DNA from: Sanghuangporus weigelae
Lineage: Eukaryota > Basidiomycota > Agaricomycetes > Hymenochaetales > Hymenochaetaceae
DNA: 64,000 bases
NCBI GenBank assembly: GCA_033182465.1
Contig: CP137326.1
Coordinates: forward strand, 1-64,000
Direction: 5' to 3'
In this document: positions 7,416 to 19,112 of the stretch, piece by piece
Layout: each line of letters opens with the position of its first letter
Numbering within the stretch: the stretch's first letter is position 1
Made by a program: the position numbers and the translations under genes
The notes under the pieces: model-generated
The model's database searches: none
What the model was told of the DNA's origin: nothing
The model's input: only the letters and a program-made list of their open reading frames with translations

Positions 7416-8674
7416 ATGTTCGAAGCGAAACTCGCTGATGCAGTGCTTCTCAAAAAGCTCATTGATTGTGGGTGCATCGACACGTGTATCGATTCCTTTA
7501 CTTTTCTGACCGCGTTCGATAGCCATCAAAGAGCTCGTAACGGATGCCAACTTCGAGTGTAACGAAGAGGGCATGAAACTTCAAGCTATGGACAACTCGC
7601 ATGTTGCCCTCGTTGCCGTCTCTCTGGAAGCTGACGGTTTTTCCAAGTATCGCTGCGATCGAACCATGCCTCTTGGCGTCAACCTTGGCTCTCTCACAAA
7701 GGTTCTCAAGTGCGCGAAGGACGACGATGTTGTGACTCTCAAAGCTTCAGATGACGCTGATGTCCTGAGTCTCACGTACGAGGGCAGAAACAGCGACCGT
7801 ATTGCTGAATACGATATGAAACTCATGGACATTGACGTGGACAACCTCGGCATTCCAGACACTGAATACGACGCCCGTGTCACGCTGCCTGCATCTGAGC
7901 TCTCGCGCATCGTGAAAGATCTCCAACAATTGAGTGAGTCTGTGCGGATCGAGGTCAGCAAGGAGGGCGTTCGATTCGCTGCAGATGGCGAAGCCGCAAA
8001 TGGTTCTGTCCTTCTCAAACAGACCGACGCTGCGCGACGCAAGTATGCCGATGTTGGTAAAGACAAAAAGCTCAAGAAAGAGGAAGATGCTGAAGATGAG
8101 GACCAGGAAGAAGGAAGCTCGAAGAAAGCGAAAGTGAATGGCGCGAAGGTTAAGAAAGAGCCAGGACAGGACGAAGATATGGAGGAGGTCGAGGAGGACG
8201 ATGGTGGTGAATTCAAAGCCCATTCTGATGATGAAGGAGAAGGGGGTGAAGGTGAGGAAGAAAAGGAGGGTGAGTCTGATGAGGAAGGAGAAGGCACACG
8301 AAAACGTAAGAAAGCTCAAAAGGTACAATTTTTATTGTTCATAATTGAAGATTTCGCTCATGTACGGTCATAGGCTTCAAGCAAGGCAAAGAAGACAAAG
8401 AAGAGCGCTGAAGATGACGATGGCGCAGGAGGCGTTTCTATTGATATGTCTCAGCATGTTTCGTTGACCTTCTCCTTGAAATATCTCGTAACTTTCTCGA
8501 AGAGTTCTGCGTTAAGTGGGACTGTACAGCTCTTCATGTCGAATGACGTGCCTCTCCTCGTATGTCTCTCTTCAGTTAATGTAACTACCTCACTCACGCT
8601 ACCATCAGGTTGCATATGACTTTGGACCCGGCCATATCCATTACTACCTCGCGCCAAAGATTGGGGACGAATAG
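7416..8674 (+). CDS. PCNA: PCNA sliding clamp with a large acidic insertion
   Basis: Four exons (7416-7467, 7523-8322, 8374-8559, 8609-8674) encode 367 aa against about 260 for a normal clamp. PCNA forms a trimeric ring around DNA and tethers polymerases and repair factors in the nucleus. The clamp signature is clear: [67 protein letters not shown] at the interdomain loop, [10 protein letters not shown], and the C-terminal [14 protein letters not shown]. Between residues about 195 and 304, in the second domain just before VSIDM, lie about 110 extra residues that are almost all Glu, Asp, Lys, Gly and Ser. An intron (8323-8373) falls inside the insertion, but the reading frame is open through it, so it is not retained intron sequence. 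Confidence 0.96.
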
Positions 8675-9046
8675 ATGGATAACATTAGAAAACGCGTTTG
8701 TATCCCAGGTCCGGAGAATGCGAGCAAAACATTGCTGGGTTCCGATGCCTCCCTTTCGCTGTTTTTCAGTCTAGCTATATAGGTCGTGATTGTGTCTCGC
8801 TCTTTGCATTTGCATATTTGCACGAATTCTATGGTTTCTCTTATCCGCTGTCCCGTCTATCAATAACTATTTTGAAGTATATCAAGCATAACATCGTTCT
8901 TCAACCGAAATTCTCAAGAGGCATCGTTGCGCTCCTATACCATTCCACTACATGATAATGATACTACATGTACTGAATATTTTCCATCAAGGCGTTGAGG
9001 TGGATCCTGTTCTGAGTGTTCAAGGTTAATCATTGCCCACACCCAG
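8675..9046. other. Intergenic, PCNA 3' flank
   Basis: I see no gene. It ends at the 8-bp target duplication of the first MITE (9039-9046). Confidence 0.6.
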
Positions 9047-9699
9047 TAGGGCTCCGCGCGTAACCGTATACGGGGACGGCCGTATAAAGGAAGACCGCAT
9101 GCGGGGACGGTCGTATTTTTACGGGCCGTATGAAGGGATTCTGGGACCTGATACGGTTACGGGATGCCCGGATACGCCGTATACGCCGTATACGGCAAAT
9201 CCATCTATAATATCTCATTTCAACCGAAGGGTCATTTAGAAAATTATTTTGATTGATCTATATTACATTATCAACACAGATTGGTGTAAAATCAGTTCAC
9301 TTCGAGCCCGGTTAGTAAGTACTAGTGATTTGAAAAGAGATTAGATAAGGAATCATTTACCTAATACCATGAGAAAACTGTTGTCGGACCCTAGCAAGGC
9401 CTGAATTGGTCCGAGAAATGCTTGATTTGGACCTTTTGCCTAGATAAGGATGAAATGAATGAGCACCGGATAAAATACTCTGTGATTTTATGCGATTCTC
9501 TTGTTGGACTTACCGAGTGATAGGTAGTCTCCGGATACGGCGTATACGGCGTATACGTCAATTTCTGGCAAGTTGTGGGACGGACACGGCCGCACATATA
9601 CGGCCCGTATATTCCCCTCCCAGAGAGTAGTACGGACACGGTCGTATCCGTATACGATGCGGCCCGTACCCGTAAAGTACGGATACGTGCGGAGCCCTA
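9047..9699. mobile_element. hAT-type MITE, copy 1
   Basis: This 653-bp element begins TAGGGCTCCGC and ends with its reverse complement GCGGAGCCCTA. It is flanked by the perfect 8-bp duplication ACACCCAG (9039-9046 and 9700-9707). Eight-base duplications and a TAGGG start fit the hAT superfamily. Inside both ends are many palindromic CGTATACG units in varied spacing (for example 9177-9195 and 9535-9560), probably transposase-binding arrays, around an AT-rich centre. There is no transposase ORF, so it is non-autonomous. Confidence 0.87.
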
Positions 9700-9707
9700 A
9701 CACCCAG

Positions 9708-10582
9708 TTCCTAAATACGTACACACAGCTGCCACGTGTATAAAACGCATTTTCCCCTTCTTTTCCAACCGCATCGCCGACTCGGCATCACTCTTCTCGG
9801 GTCTCAGATCATTTCTTTGTCTTCCGAGCTTTGCATCGTATCTGTTCTAAATGCATATAAAAGGCATACTATTCAATGGTCCTTCGACTCCCGACCGAGT
9901 GTCTAGTTGGGGTTGGAGCATATATCGGACTGAATCCTAACGTATCGATTCGTCAGCCTCCAAGTCGTCTACATAGTTTGTTGGCTCGAACGTGTTGTCC
10001 TATCGGGGCGTACCTTTCTTTCACAATTGTTGTTCTGACTTCAGGCTTTATTCTAACGGCGATTTCCAATCTTTTTGCACTTGAATCATTTCCATGCTCT
10101 TAATCTCCCTTCCATTCTACTGGAGAAGTAGGCGCGGAAATAGGGCAGAAATGGAAAATCTGATGTGCTCGTTCAAAAAAACCGTTGCTGGAGCTCTCCA
10201 AGATTAGAACAATTGCGACATCCGCAGTTATAGCTCGCCCCTTCTATCCCAGTTCCGATGATAACGTCCTATCCCAGGAATACAAAACGTCATTCATGCA
10301 GTTGAACGCGGTATTTCGGAAGCTTCTTTCTGAATTTGCTGCGGGTCTTCCCGCACTTCATCACGAACGTTTATTGTCGCCATGTCATTGAGGATCCGGT
10401 GCGTCACTCTTCGTTCATCGTCCAGCCAATCCTATTTGAAACTAGTTTATTCCTGCCGCCAGTTTATTCATTAATGCTCCTGGTTGGAACCAACTACGCA
10501 TTGACGCTCCGGTTTATAAAATAGATCCATGCTATTGTACCGATTCAAGTCCAGTTAACCCCTCCCCTCCTGCACGTATCAT
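9708..10582. other. Intergenic, upstream of RNase T2
   Basis: There is a TATAAAA at about 9737 and another TATAAAAG near 9858. The open frames here are short and resemble nothing I know. Confidence 0.5.
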
Positions 10583-11974
10583 TTGACACTTGAAATGAAG
10601 TTCGATGGAAACATATTTTTTCCCTTGGTCGTTCCGCTTCTCAATTTAGCGTCCAACGGGTCCGAGACAGGCTCTGCCCCTCGTGTTTCCTGTACTGCAA
10701 ATTCAACCACCAGTGGTATATACTCGTCAGGCGGACCGCCGACAGCAGGCTCCCAACCGCTGTTTACTCATTCTTCTCATCAGCATGGCCACGGTCATGA
10801 TGAACGGAATGAGAATAGATACGTCAGTATCGGCGACGGAGAGGATGGAATGAGGCGTCCGAGGGCTGGACAGAAGACGTCCAGGGTCGAGACTCGAACA
10901 AAGCTGAAGGAATCTGATGAATGCCCCGATCCGCCAATTCTCAGTTGTTCCGCAAAGGCTGACGAGACGGATTCTTGTTGTGCAAGTACCCAGTATCAAA
11001 GGACATGCAAACCAGTGATTAATCTGTGACTTTAATAGGTTGTTAGGCCAGGTGGAGTTTTGGTCCACGCGCAATTCTGGGATCTTGGCTTCGGAGTTGC
11101 CGATACATGGGGAATCCACGGTCTATGGTAAGCCTTCCCATCTTTCATGGATAAGCCGGTTCGTCTCATACGATGTAGGCCTGACAACTGCAATGGCCAA
11201 TTCTACGAGAACTGCGATAGCGGGCGTAAATACAGCGATTCACAGATTGCGACAGCACTTCAAAATGCCGGGCAGAACGACCTCCTGGAATACATGAGGA
11301 CGTTTTGGGTTAGTAACGGCGAAAGTCCGGAGAATTTCTGGGCACACGAGGCAAGTTTACGGGAGCTGGATAAATGCATCGAGAAAGTACTGATGACTTG
11401 TTCTATTTCACCAGTGGGCTACTCACGGAACATGGTGCGCGCCACGATCACTGAGTTTCATGCAGCTGATCGATCCCTGTCCTTATCTTACTAATTTCAA
11501 AGTGTGAGTACGCTGGAGCCAGACTGCTTTGAAGGATACGTGACAGCGCAGGAGGTCGTTCCTTACTTCGAGACAGTTGTACAGCTGTTTCAACAACTCA
11601 ATACGTACGATGCACTAACGAATGCTGGGGTAGGGATCATCCCGTCCCACATAAATACTTCAGTCACTCAGTCCCATCATTAGATCTCTCCGTCCTCGAC
11701 GGAAACATATACACTGACCGAATTGCAGGATGCTGTCTCGACTTCTCTGGGCTATGTTCCAGACGTAAGTCCTTCACTTCATTTTGTAACGCCCGGGCTT
11801 ACGGAAACTTTGCGACAGTTTATATGCAACAACGCTCGTCTTTCGTCTGTGCAGTACTACCTGAATGCCCAGGGCCCACTTCAAGATGGCCGATTCGTCG
11901 CGTCTCATGCGTCCCGAAAGTCTGAGTGCCCCAATTCCGGTATCTACTGGCTTCCGAAAACCGTCGGAAAGTAA
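10583..11974 (+). CDS. Secreted ribonuclease T2
   Basis: Seven exons (10583-10985, 11052-11127, 11179-11350, 11415-11434, 11503-11629, 11684-11764, 11819-11974) encode 344 aa. RNase T2 enzymes cut single-stranded RNA outside the cell or in vacuoles. A hydrophobic start follows Met at 10595 (FFPLVVPLLNLA). The mature part begins ECPDPPILSCS...DSCCAS and runs into AQFWDLGFG. Active-site block CAS I is WGIHGLWPDNCNG and CAS II is FWAHEWATHGTC, so both catalytic His residues and the Glu are present, but the Lys usual in HEWxKHG is Thr. Intron 3 (11351-11414) has a GC donor, and exon 4 is only 20 nt. A His- and Ser-rich stretch of about 90 residues between signal and domain is unusual and may hide an unrecognised intron. 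Confidence 0.9.
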
Positions 11975-12780
11975 TGTACTGCCATGTAAATATAACTTGA
12001 AGGGCTAGAAGGGCTAGAACGGGGTGTGTGGAATGGCCCAAAAGGATTGCTACCGAGACTCGAATTTGATGCAATGCTGCATTGCATAGAGAACTTGCTT
12101 GTTTCATACCGTACGAACGAAATGCGCTAGAACAGCAAATGACTCTTGCCATTTATTCGTGTAACAAGGAATGACATGGCACCGATGCAGACATCTCGAA
12201 CACTCAAACAACATGCCAACGAAACATGTCGTTGCATTCGCGCATGCACTTACGAGTAAAAATGGTATGCAATTGGAGATGGAATATTACAGACAAGTGG
12301 GCTTCGGACGATAGAGATCAGAAAATGGGCGAGGGTGAACAGAAACGTAATACGAGGTCCAACAAACAAGACCGCGCAAGAATAGTTCGACGACAAAGCG
12401 AAAGAGACAAGGGCAGAAGAAGAGTAAAGATAACATAGGCATCCACAGCGAGTAGAAGTCTCGTGCTCGATAATCCCCATATAGAATACCCAACCGCAAC
12501 TAAACTCCCACCCACATTGCACGGAAAAAGAAACTCAAACTCATCCGCAGACCTATGGACCCTCCAGCCTTGAAACTCGTAATCGACGCCCGGTCGCCCA
12601 GCGAACGTACATTACTGGCGGCCGTTTAAAACCGCTAACAAAGATTGATGATGTGAATCGTGACAAAGGACGAAGAGTCGTGATGCGAGACATATGAGAT
12701 CAGAAACTGTATGCGAACAAGCGAACTTGTATCCAACAGTGTGGGCACAGCTGGACGATGCTGACATGGAATTCGCAGAC
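11975..12780. other. Intergenic between convergent RNase T2 and Rho1
   Basis: Two gene 3' ends meet here. No gene is seen; the open frames at 12226-12522 on both strands are low-complexity and unlike any family known to me. Confidence 0.5.
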
Positions 12781-13794
12781 TCAGAGGACGACACAGTTGA
12801 CACCCCTTTTCGGCTTCTTGTTCGCAAGCAACGCGTAACGAGTGGCATATTGAAAGACCTCGCGAACACCTTCACCTGTTCTTGCTGAACACTCGAGGTA
12901 CTGCTTGGCGCCGATCTTCTGTGCAACAGCGACACCCTTGAATAAAATGGAACGCGGATCGGGTAAGGTCAGTCACCATGGGCAGCACAGCATTTAGTGG
13001 TCAGACACACCTCTTCAGGTGTGACGGGACGCTGGGAAACCTTTCTCAGCTCCTCGATCGTTTTCGGGTCACGTCTCAAATCCTTCTTGCAGCCCACAAG
13101 TAACACTGGTAGACCAGCGCAGAAGTGTGTGACTTCGGAATGCCACTGACACGGAGATTGACGAGTTAGGTATGACGTGATGAAAAACTACAACCGAAAA
13201 GTAACTCACCTTCTCCTGCACGTTGTCAAGCGAGTCTGGCGAGTCAATGGCAAAGCAGATCAAGATGACGTGCGAGTCCGGATAAGAGAGGGGACGAAGA
13301 CGGTCGTAGTCCTCTTGTCCAGCTGTATCCCAAAGAGCCAGCTCAACGTGCTTTCCATCTACATCGACATCGGCCACGTAGTTCTCAAATACAGTTGGGA
13401 CGTAAATCTCCGGGAACGTTCCCTTGCTGAGAAACCATGAGATGATTATTCTGAAGTGAGATCAGAGCCTGTGCCCTTACCTGAAGACGATCAACAGACA
13501 GGTCTTTAGACACGAAGTTGATCATCAACGGTGGTTTTGCACAGGGCAGGGGCAGTAACGATGTGCGATTCGTAATGATATCAAGAAAGCCAGGCATTTC
13601 ACATGAAAAATCAGTGCAGACAAGCCCCAAACACGCAAATCCCACGAGACAGGATGGCATGGAAGTGAAATGAGTGAACGATAAAAAAGAAAAAGTCAGA
13701 ATGAGAGAGCCAGAGGAACGATAAGCAATAAGCAACTAGCCTTTCCGCACGCACCATCTCCTACGATGACGAGCTTCCTACGTATTTCTGACAT
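12781..13794 (-). CDS. RHO1: Rho1-type small GTPase
   Basis: Five exons (13794-13741, 13503-13481, 13426-13210, 13145-13011, 12936-12781) encode 194 aa, the usual length. Rho1 is a membrane-anchored switch that activates cell-wall glucan synthase, protein kinase C and actin assembly. Seen motifs are the P-loop GDGACGKT split by intron 1, effector region [40 protein letters not shown] and [10 protein letters not shown], and the C-terminal box CVVL, whose Leu predicts geranylgeranylation. Intron 1 is long for this region (237 nt) and has a GC donor (AAG|GCTAGT). Exon 2 is only 23 nt. Assignment to Rho1 rather than another Rho rests on the effector region and the overall match. Confidence 0.95.
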
Positions 13795-14832
13795 TGCTGT
13801 GTAGACGAAAACACTGTGGTTGCAACAAGACGGAGGCTTATAGGGACAGAGAACAACGAGGACGAGGAGATGACGGTCGAGAGCAGAGTCGCGCCGGTTG
13901 ATGAGTTGGCCCTAAACCAGTCCCCTCTCGTGGGAACCCATCCTCGGGAATCACCGCTTTTTTCGATCCAGCCCAGCATCGCCTTGACCTTCAATCTTCA
14001 CCACCGCTCGAAGACACTCCTCCTTAGTCCTGTGTCCGTAAGCACAATCTGTGTAAAAAGCATACTCTTTGAATCTCTTAACTACTACCGTTGGGGATTT
14101 CGATTTTCTTTTTTTACACTGTATCTTCCTAGCCTGTCTAAAAAAGTATTCCACTGTGTATTAAAATACCGTCAACTTTTTTGCTTCCGATATCAAATCT
14201 TTCTATTAGCTAGGATTCTCTGGTGCGGACTATTATTCGCTGGACAGTAACTCGTATATTGATGATGTACTTCGCAGTTTCTCGGACTAATCCTTTTACT
14301 CTAGAAATTTACCTTCTTACCTACACCACTCTTTGTGGTCTTTCGGTCATCGAATAGCATGTACAACTGCGCTCAATGCTAGTACATTTTAGACTTCCAT
14401 GATATTGTACCCCTAATCTTCACAATGAACAACCTTGGAAGCGTCTGGAATATTCGATACTAAATCTTGCAATGATATTTCAGAAAAGAAAAAGAAGAAA
14501 GAAAACACGAGAGATTCATTTTGAATCCGAAATTGTAATCATCTACCGCAAGAGAATCTATAGAACAACAGTATGCTTCAAATAGACTCGTTCGTGCGAC
14601 TCCCAAAGTCCAGAACAGTCCCTGCTCCTTCTCCATCTTATAGCCTTCCTCATTCATATGCTATGCGGACTGCTTAGTTCTCGCGAGATCCGTATTCAGT
14701 GTCGTTTTTTAAAGTATACGAAACCTCGCTTTGCTCATAAAGCACAGCTCACCGGGTTGAACGAACGCCGGATAATCCATTGCTAGCCTTCCGCTATAAC
14801 AATTCGATCAACTAAGGTGCAATCAAAACACA
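13795..14832. other. Intergenic, 1.0 kb
   Basis: This is the promoter side of Rho1 and the 3' side of the next minus-strand gene. The longest open frame (13816-14250, +) has no recognisable protein character. Confidence 0.5.
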
Positions 14833-16191
14833 CTATAAATCTATCTTTCCGACACAGACATATTCCCCTTTAGGTCCCCAACTACCCATGCGACAGATCT
14901 GTATCTCAGAGACCGTATGTGTCCCAAGGTCAATAGGAATGGAATAGCTTTGTAACTTCCGTCGATCCGTTCTCCTCGTCTCCTGCGCGACCACTGCAAC
15001 CGTCGAGGAGGAATTATTCTCTTGCGATATGGTCGCGAACGAAAGCAATCCCTGTTTCGTCTCGTACTGATTTCCTTCAACGAGTTTGGGGTTAGATGCT
15101 AGGGCTTTTACGGCAGGACAGTCCAGAATATCTATAAAAGAGAAAGGAACACGCGGCCCATTCACACGCGGTCTCCGATACGAGGTATTTAGAAGTGTAC
15201 AATGAAGCTATGGCAGATGTCATTAGAGCAAACATAGTCTCGAGGAATCTAACTCTTGCCTTTAGTGGTCGCTTCTCGTCTATGACTAGGCCCGATCTGA
15301 TGAACTCTGTGTTTATAAGCTCTAAACAAATTTCATTTTGTCGGCAACTCTCATTGTTGCCAAGACAATGAATAGAATAGCATACCACAGACCCGTTTCA
15401 AGCGTTGTCCATTCTCCGAAAGCAGATCATTTTCGGAGGGGCCAGTAAACAGAACGTGAGCACGAGTAGAATCGTTCCTATCGGGCTTCATGACATCAAT
15501 CGAGGTCAGCGGAACGCGCAAGGAATGACCGTCAAGAGCCTCGAGGATTCTCGGGCGTAAAAGGCGAAGCAGAGATAAAGCCAAGGAAACAGTTGGCAGG
15601 CTTTTCGGCTTCTCTCCAGCCAAATGTTCTCCTGCAGATATCTCCTCCACAAGGCTCATGACGCCCAGTGTCAGATGCAACCGTCGCGATGACACGATGA
15701 TTGACGAATCAAGCCCTGCAATAGGCGGAGCACAGGCAAGCAATGATTCCCTAAATGACTCAGCCGCTGATCGTACGGTCGGCAAGTGTCCCTTCAGTCA
15801 GATAAGTAACTCGAGTGCAGCTTGATTCATAGACAAGCCTACTAGCGGAATGGAAATGACTGGACCTTATCGTAAGCGATCGTCGAGCAAATAACGCGAC
15901 AGAGAAAAGAGCCCTACAATGAGTTAATTTTGGTTTAGGCGCATTCTTCCCTGGACCTATTTCTGACGCATTCGCTGCATTTTGCGAGCGCTCCTTGTTC
16001 TTTCTCCAATTCCCATTTCCCCGACCACGAGTTGATCTGCCACGACCTCTCTGAGCACTTCGCGTGTCTCCTTGATCGTGAGAGTTCTCTCCCGGAGAAG
16101 CATACATTCTTGTTAGGTAGGTCACGAAGACTGCGTTTCGCTTCAAGTAAAGACTGCTTGGGGATGACTTAAAGCAAAGTAACGGCCGCAT
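14833..16191 (-). CDS. ASCC1/AKAP7-like 2H phosphoesterase-fold protein
   Basis: This is a multi-exon gene whose exon sum I did not check. The N-terminus is a basic RGRGRSTRGRG linker after a possible mitochondrial-type leader (Met 16191); a second start at 16107 (MYASPGEN) is also plausible. The domain opens with KLTHC, then SFRESLLA, GLDSSII, the first H-x-T motif HLTLGVMSL, a helical stretch ending PLK, the second motif HCTLLNTSYR, and PFSFIDILD. The paired H-x-T motifs define the 2H fold of RNA-ligase-like and cyclic phosphodiesterase proteins; the AKAP7 branch includes ASCC1 and the U6 exonuclease relatives. One intron (15208-15259) has a GC donor. It is transcribed divergently from the phosphatase, with 126 bp between the starts. 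Confidence 0.78.
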
Positions 16192-16317
16192 TATTAATTG
16201 TCCATTTTGGCGGGCAAAGGTCCGGTCAACTTACAACGCACGTGAAACGGACACGTGCTTTCCACGTGAACCTACGAATCGATCAATTTCCGGGCGGGTT
16301 TTCCAGTTTCTCCAATC

Positions 16318-17651
16318 ATGCCTGGTAGAATCTATGAAGTGATTAGTGTTTCGTCTTCCGTTAATAGCCCTGTTCTCTAAAGTGCTCAGTCCGTGACAGG
16401 ATTTTTTATCCAGGACAAGGGATATGACAGCTCCATTGCGGTAGGTAACTCCCAGTCGTTCTGTACACTTCAGCATCACACTTATTTCTAGATACCCCCG
16501 CGATTTGGTCTCCTGGACGCAACTGATCACAGATGGAGCAATACTACTAATAGGATAAAGGAGCTTAATAAGAAAGCCGAACCTGGAGTGGCATATAAGC
16601 TCATCATTGCCGGGCGGCATGGTCAAGGGTTTCGTGAGCAATAGATAGCATTTAACGGTTAAGTTCACGCATTGACAACGAGTCAGATAACCTAGCTGAG
16701 CTTAAGTATGGAACGGAAGTAAGTACCAAAGCTTGTCCAACTCTGCGGTAAATACTTAGGTTGCATTGCTCAGCGTTGGAATGCGTACGCTTGAACACTA
16801 CTACGTTCTTCAAGTTCCTGTTCTGATAAATCACCGCACTCTAAGATATTGGGCTAAGCTAGATGGAGACGGAGAAATTGTTTGGGGCCGTAAGTATCTT
16901 TACGCCATGCAACATGAACAACCTTGCTGAGCGTTTGTTCTTAGCCGATCCTCTTCTCACTGACCTTGGAGAAGAACAAGCTCGAGATGCAAATGTGGCG
17001 TGGGTCCAGGAACGAGCAGCAGGGCTGCCTTCTCCAGACGGACTGTACTGTAGTCCCATGACACGCGCTCTTCGGACTTGCGAGCTCACGTTCGCAAACC
17101 TGGTTGACTTTTCAGAACAACATCCGCTCATATTAGAGGTCTATCTTTCATATTGCTCTCTCAGGCCGTCAAATTTACTGTCGATTTTTAATCATTCTTT
17201 AGAATGCGCGGGAGATTTATGGTGTACACTCGTGCGACATGCGTTGTTCGCGTTCTTATATCCGCGCCAAGTTTCCTGCGTTCGACATAGAAGAAGATTT
17301 CACTGAAGAAGACCAACTTTACGACCCGAATGTTCGTGAGACATATACCCATGTAGCAGAACGGGCTCATAGCGTACTCGATCGCATATTCGAAGATAAT
17401 AAAGGATCCTGTCAGCGCTATTTTTGGCATGTAAGAAGCACACTAACATACCGATCATATAGTAATCTCTATAACGGCCCATAGTGGATTTATTAGAGGA
17501 CTCGTTGCTGCGACGAAACACGCTACCGTCGAATTACAGACAGGAGGTGCGCTCATTAGTATCGAGTTTCTACATCTAATGTAGTTTTAACTGGTACCTT
17601 GGACTAGGCATTCTACCGATGATTGTGAAAGGCACAGTTGTAGAACAGTGA
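16318..17651 (+). CDS. PMU1-like histidine phosphatase (phosphoglycerate mutase fold)
   Basis: Ten exons encode 279 aa with a coding sum of 840 nt. Boundaries include 16318-16347, 16390-16440, 16492-16633, 16687-16718, 16774-16784, 16846-16889, 16945-17138, 17203-17410, 17463-17546 and 17608-17651. The start MPGRIYEVIS, the catalytic RHGQGFHN with the phosphorylated His, KLDGDGEIVWGPDPLLTDLG, SPMTRALRTC, CDMRCSRSYIRAKFP and the second catalytic His in TAHSGFIRGL match the fungal PMU1 branch. These enzymes remove phosphate from small molecules; the exact substrate is not readable. Exon 5 is only 11 nt (16774-16784) yet restores WNAYWAKLDGDG exactly. Confidence 0.9.
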
Positions 17652-18104
17652 TACATGGATTCAAATGATTTCATTGTGATAGGTCTTAGGCCAATAGAAA
17701 GACACGGAATTTATAAAGAACGGCAGGTTTCAAAGGACAAGTACAGTACATCAAAAGGGCTTCTACGAAAGGTTTCGCGACACGTCATACAAAGAATGTC
17801 GTTTGGTTTACAATTGCAAGATAGACCGAGAATGCCTCCTATAATGTCTTCGGCATTCTCGACCCAATTCCGATGCCGATTTATCGAGGATCCCAGACTG
17901 TTATCGGGGTCATAGATACGTCTCTTTCAGACACAGAATCATTGGAGATACAGAAATTTGAAACACTTGAACGAAATTGAAATGATATGACCATAAGCAG
18001 CCAAGATACATGACTACTAGTGGTTGCACACTAAGAATGATCCACAAAGAAATAAGCATCGGATTTGCGTCGAGATTGCCCCAAACATTCTGTCGGAAAA
18101 AGAC
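17652..18104. other. Intergenic with a 10-bp inverted repeat
   Basis: No gene is seen. CGAGAATGCC at 17827-17836 is repeated inverted at 17852-17861 with a 15-base loop, which could fold as a hairpin in the 3' region of the phosphatase gene. Confidence 0.5.
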
Positions 18105-18462
18105 TCATGGTATCGGTGCGAGGAAGGAAGCGGCACAGGCGGCCATGCATCTAATGAATATAGTAAGATTCTGACTCGGATGGGGAAGAGACTAGACAGC
18201 TTACACGCCCAGGACAGAGTTGCAGGCAATGGCTGCAGCTGGAGCCGCTGCAGCCGCAACAACGGTTCCGAAAGTGAGTCCTGCGGCTGCGTAGCAAGTG
18301 ACTACACCCGCATTGCAGGCTAGAATCGCATGAGACGGATGGATGCCTAGATCAGTGGCACGAGCACGTACCGGTCTGGCAAGCACAATACGCGAGAGGC
18401 CCACCGAGGACGGTAGACAAGGAGGCGGCAGCAGCAAGGACAGGGAAGATAGGCAAGCGCAT
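18105..18462 (-). CDS. Small secreted cysteine-rich protein, copy A
   Basis: Three exons (18462-18372, 18319-18205, 18150-18105) encode 83 aa. A signal peptide (MRLPIFPVLAAAASLSTVLG) is followed by YCACQTACNAGVVTCYAAAG, an Ala-rich hydrophobic stretch (TVVAAAAAPAAAIACN) and the end CMAACAASFLAPIP. Spaced cysteines around an Ala/Gly core are typical of a fungal family often labelled zygote-specific-like; its role is unknown. It is a paralogue of the gene at 19880-20251, with the same intron phases. A TATA-like TATAAATCC lies 83-91 bp upstream (18545-18553). Confidence 0.8.
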
Positions 18463-19112
18463 GACTGGAGGAGAGACAAGTGGAGATTGCTTGGTGGAGG
18501 CTTTAGGGTAAAGAGTGTTTGGCTTCTAACTCAGAGTCGCGAGTGGATTTATACCTATCAAATAAGCGCCCGAGATCGGCAAACTGCGCATCGGTTCATT
18601 GTGGCATGACGTCAAAAGTAAGATGGCCCAATTAACGCCATTAGGCGCCCATGGATCATGGTCCTAGGTCAGTAGCATCAGGTTGACATCGGCAGAATCA
18701 CTGCGGGAAGAGCACGCCCCTCTACTGCTTCGGTGAGGTGTGTACTAGGCTCCATGGAAAAAGCTCTGCTTTGGTCAATGAGGGGGCCGCTTGAGGCCTT
18801 CTTGTGGGCGCTTATCCGATAATCTAGGATTTGTTACCGACAGGTTTAGGAGCAAAGTAGACGTGCTCACTTTCTCTGGGTGATATAGTTCTCAAGAGAA
18901 ACCAACTATCGTCAGCTCATGCACTAAAAACAACATGGAAATAAGTGACAATCAAATGCAGATTTCAGCGTTACATGTGCATAGAGCGGAATAAGGAAAG
19001 AAATGATACTAGTACTATCGCGGGTACGCAAATGAATAGGGAGGAAAACAACTTCAAAGAAAGTGACGACGAATCTGAGTAGAGAGATGCTGAAATTACA
19101 CGCCGGCGGCGC
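18463..19112. other. Duplicated upstream block between copies A and B
   Basis: It contains a block repeated upstream of all three copies: a motif like TTAGRCGCCC (near 18640, 19408 and 20340), then a GCTTATCCGATAA-like box (near 18811, 19584 and 20506; the third copy reads GCCTATCCGATAA). This shows that the duplication units took promoter sequence with them. Confidence 0.6.
18545..18553 (-). promoter_or_regulatory. TATA box of copy A
   Basis: TATAAATCC on the minus strand lies about 85 bp before the start codon. Copy C has TATAAAG at the equivalent place (20326-20332). The middle copy has only a weak TATAATTGG. Confidence 0.5.

Noticed and set aside
7581-8328. Serine-rich minus-strand ORFs of 193 and 238 codons
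   Set aside because: They are antisense shadows of the acidic PCNA insertion and of the PCNA core.
5266-8674. Siderophore gene and PCNA as a functional pair
   Set aside because: They are merely divergent neighbours with a 0.7-kb gap and unrelated roles.
13816-14250. Plus-strand ORF of 144 codons
   Set aside because: It has no signal, domain or coherent composition, and it overlaps the Rho1 promoter region.
16231-16668. Minus-strand ORF of 145 codons
   Set aside because: It is opposite the first exons of the histidine phosphatase, whose spliced protein is unmistakable.
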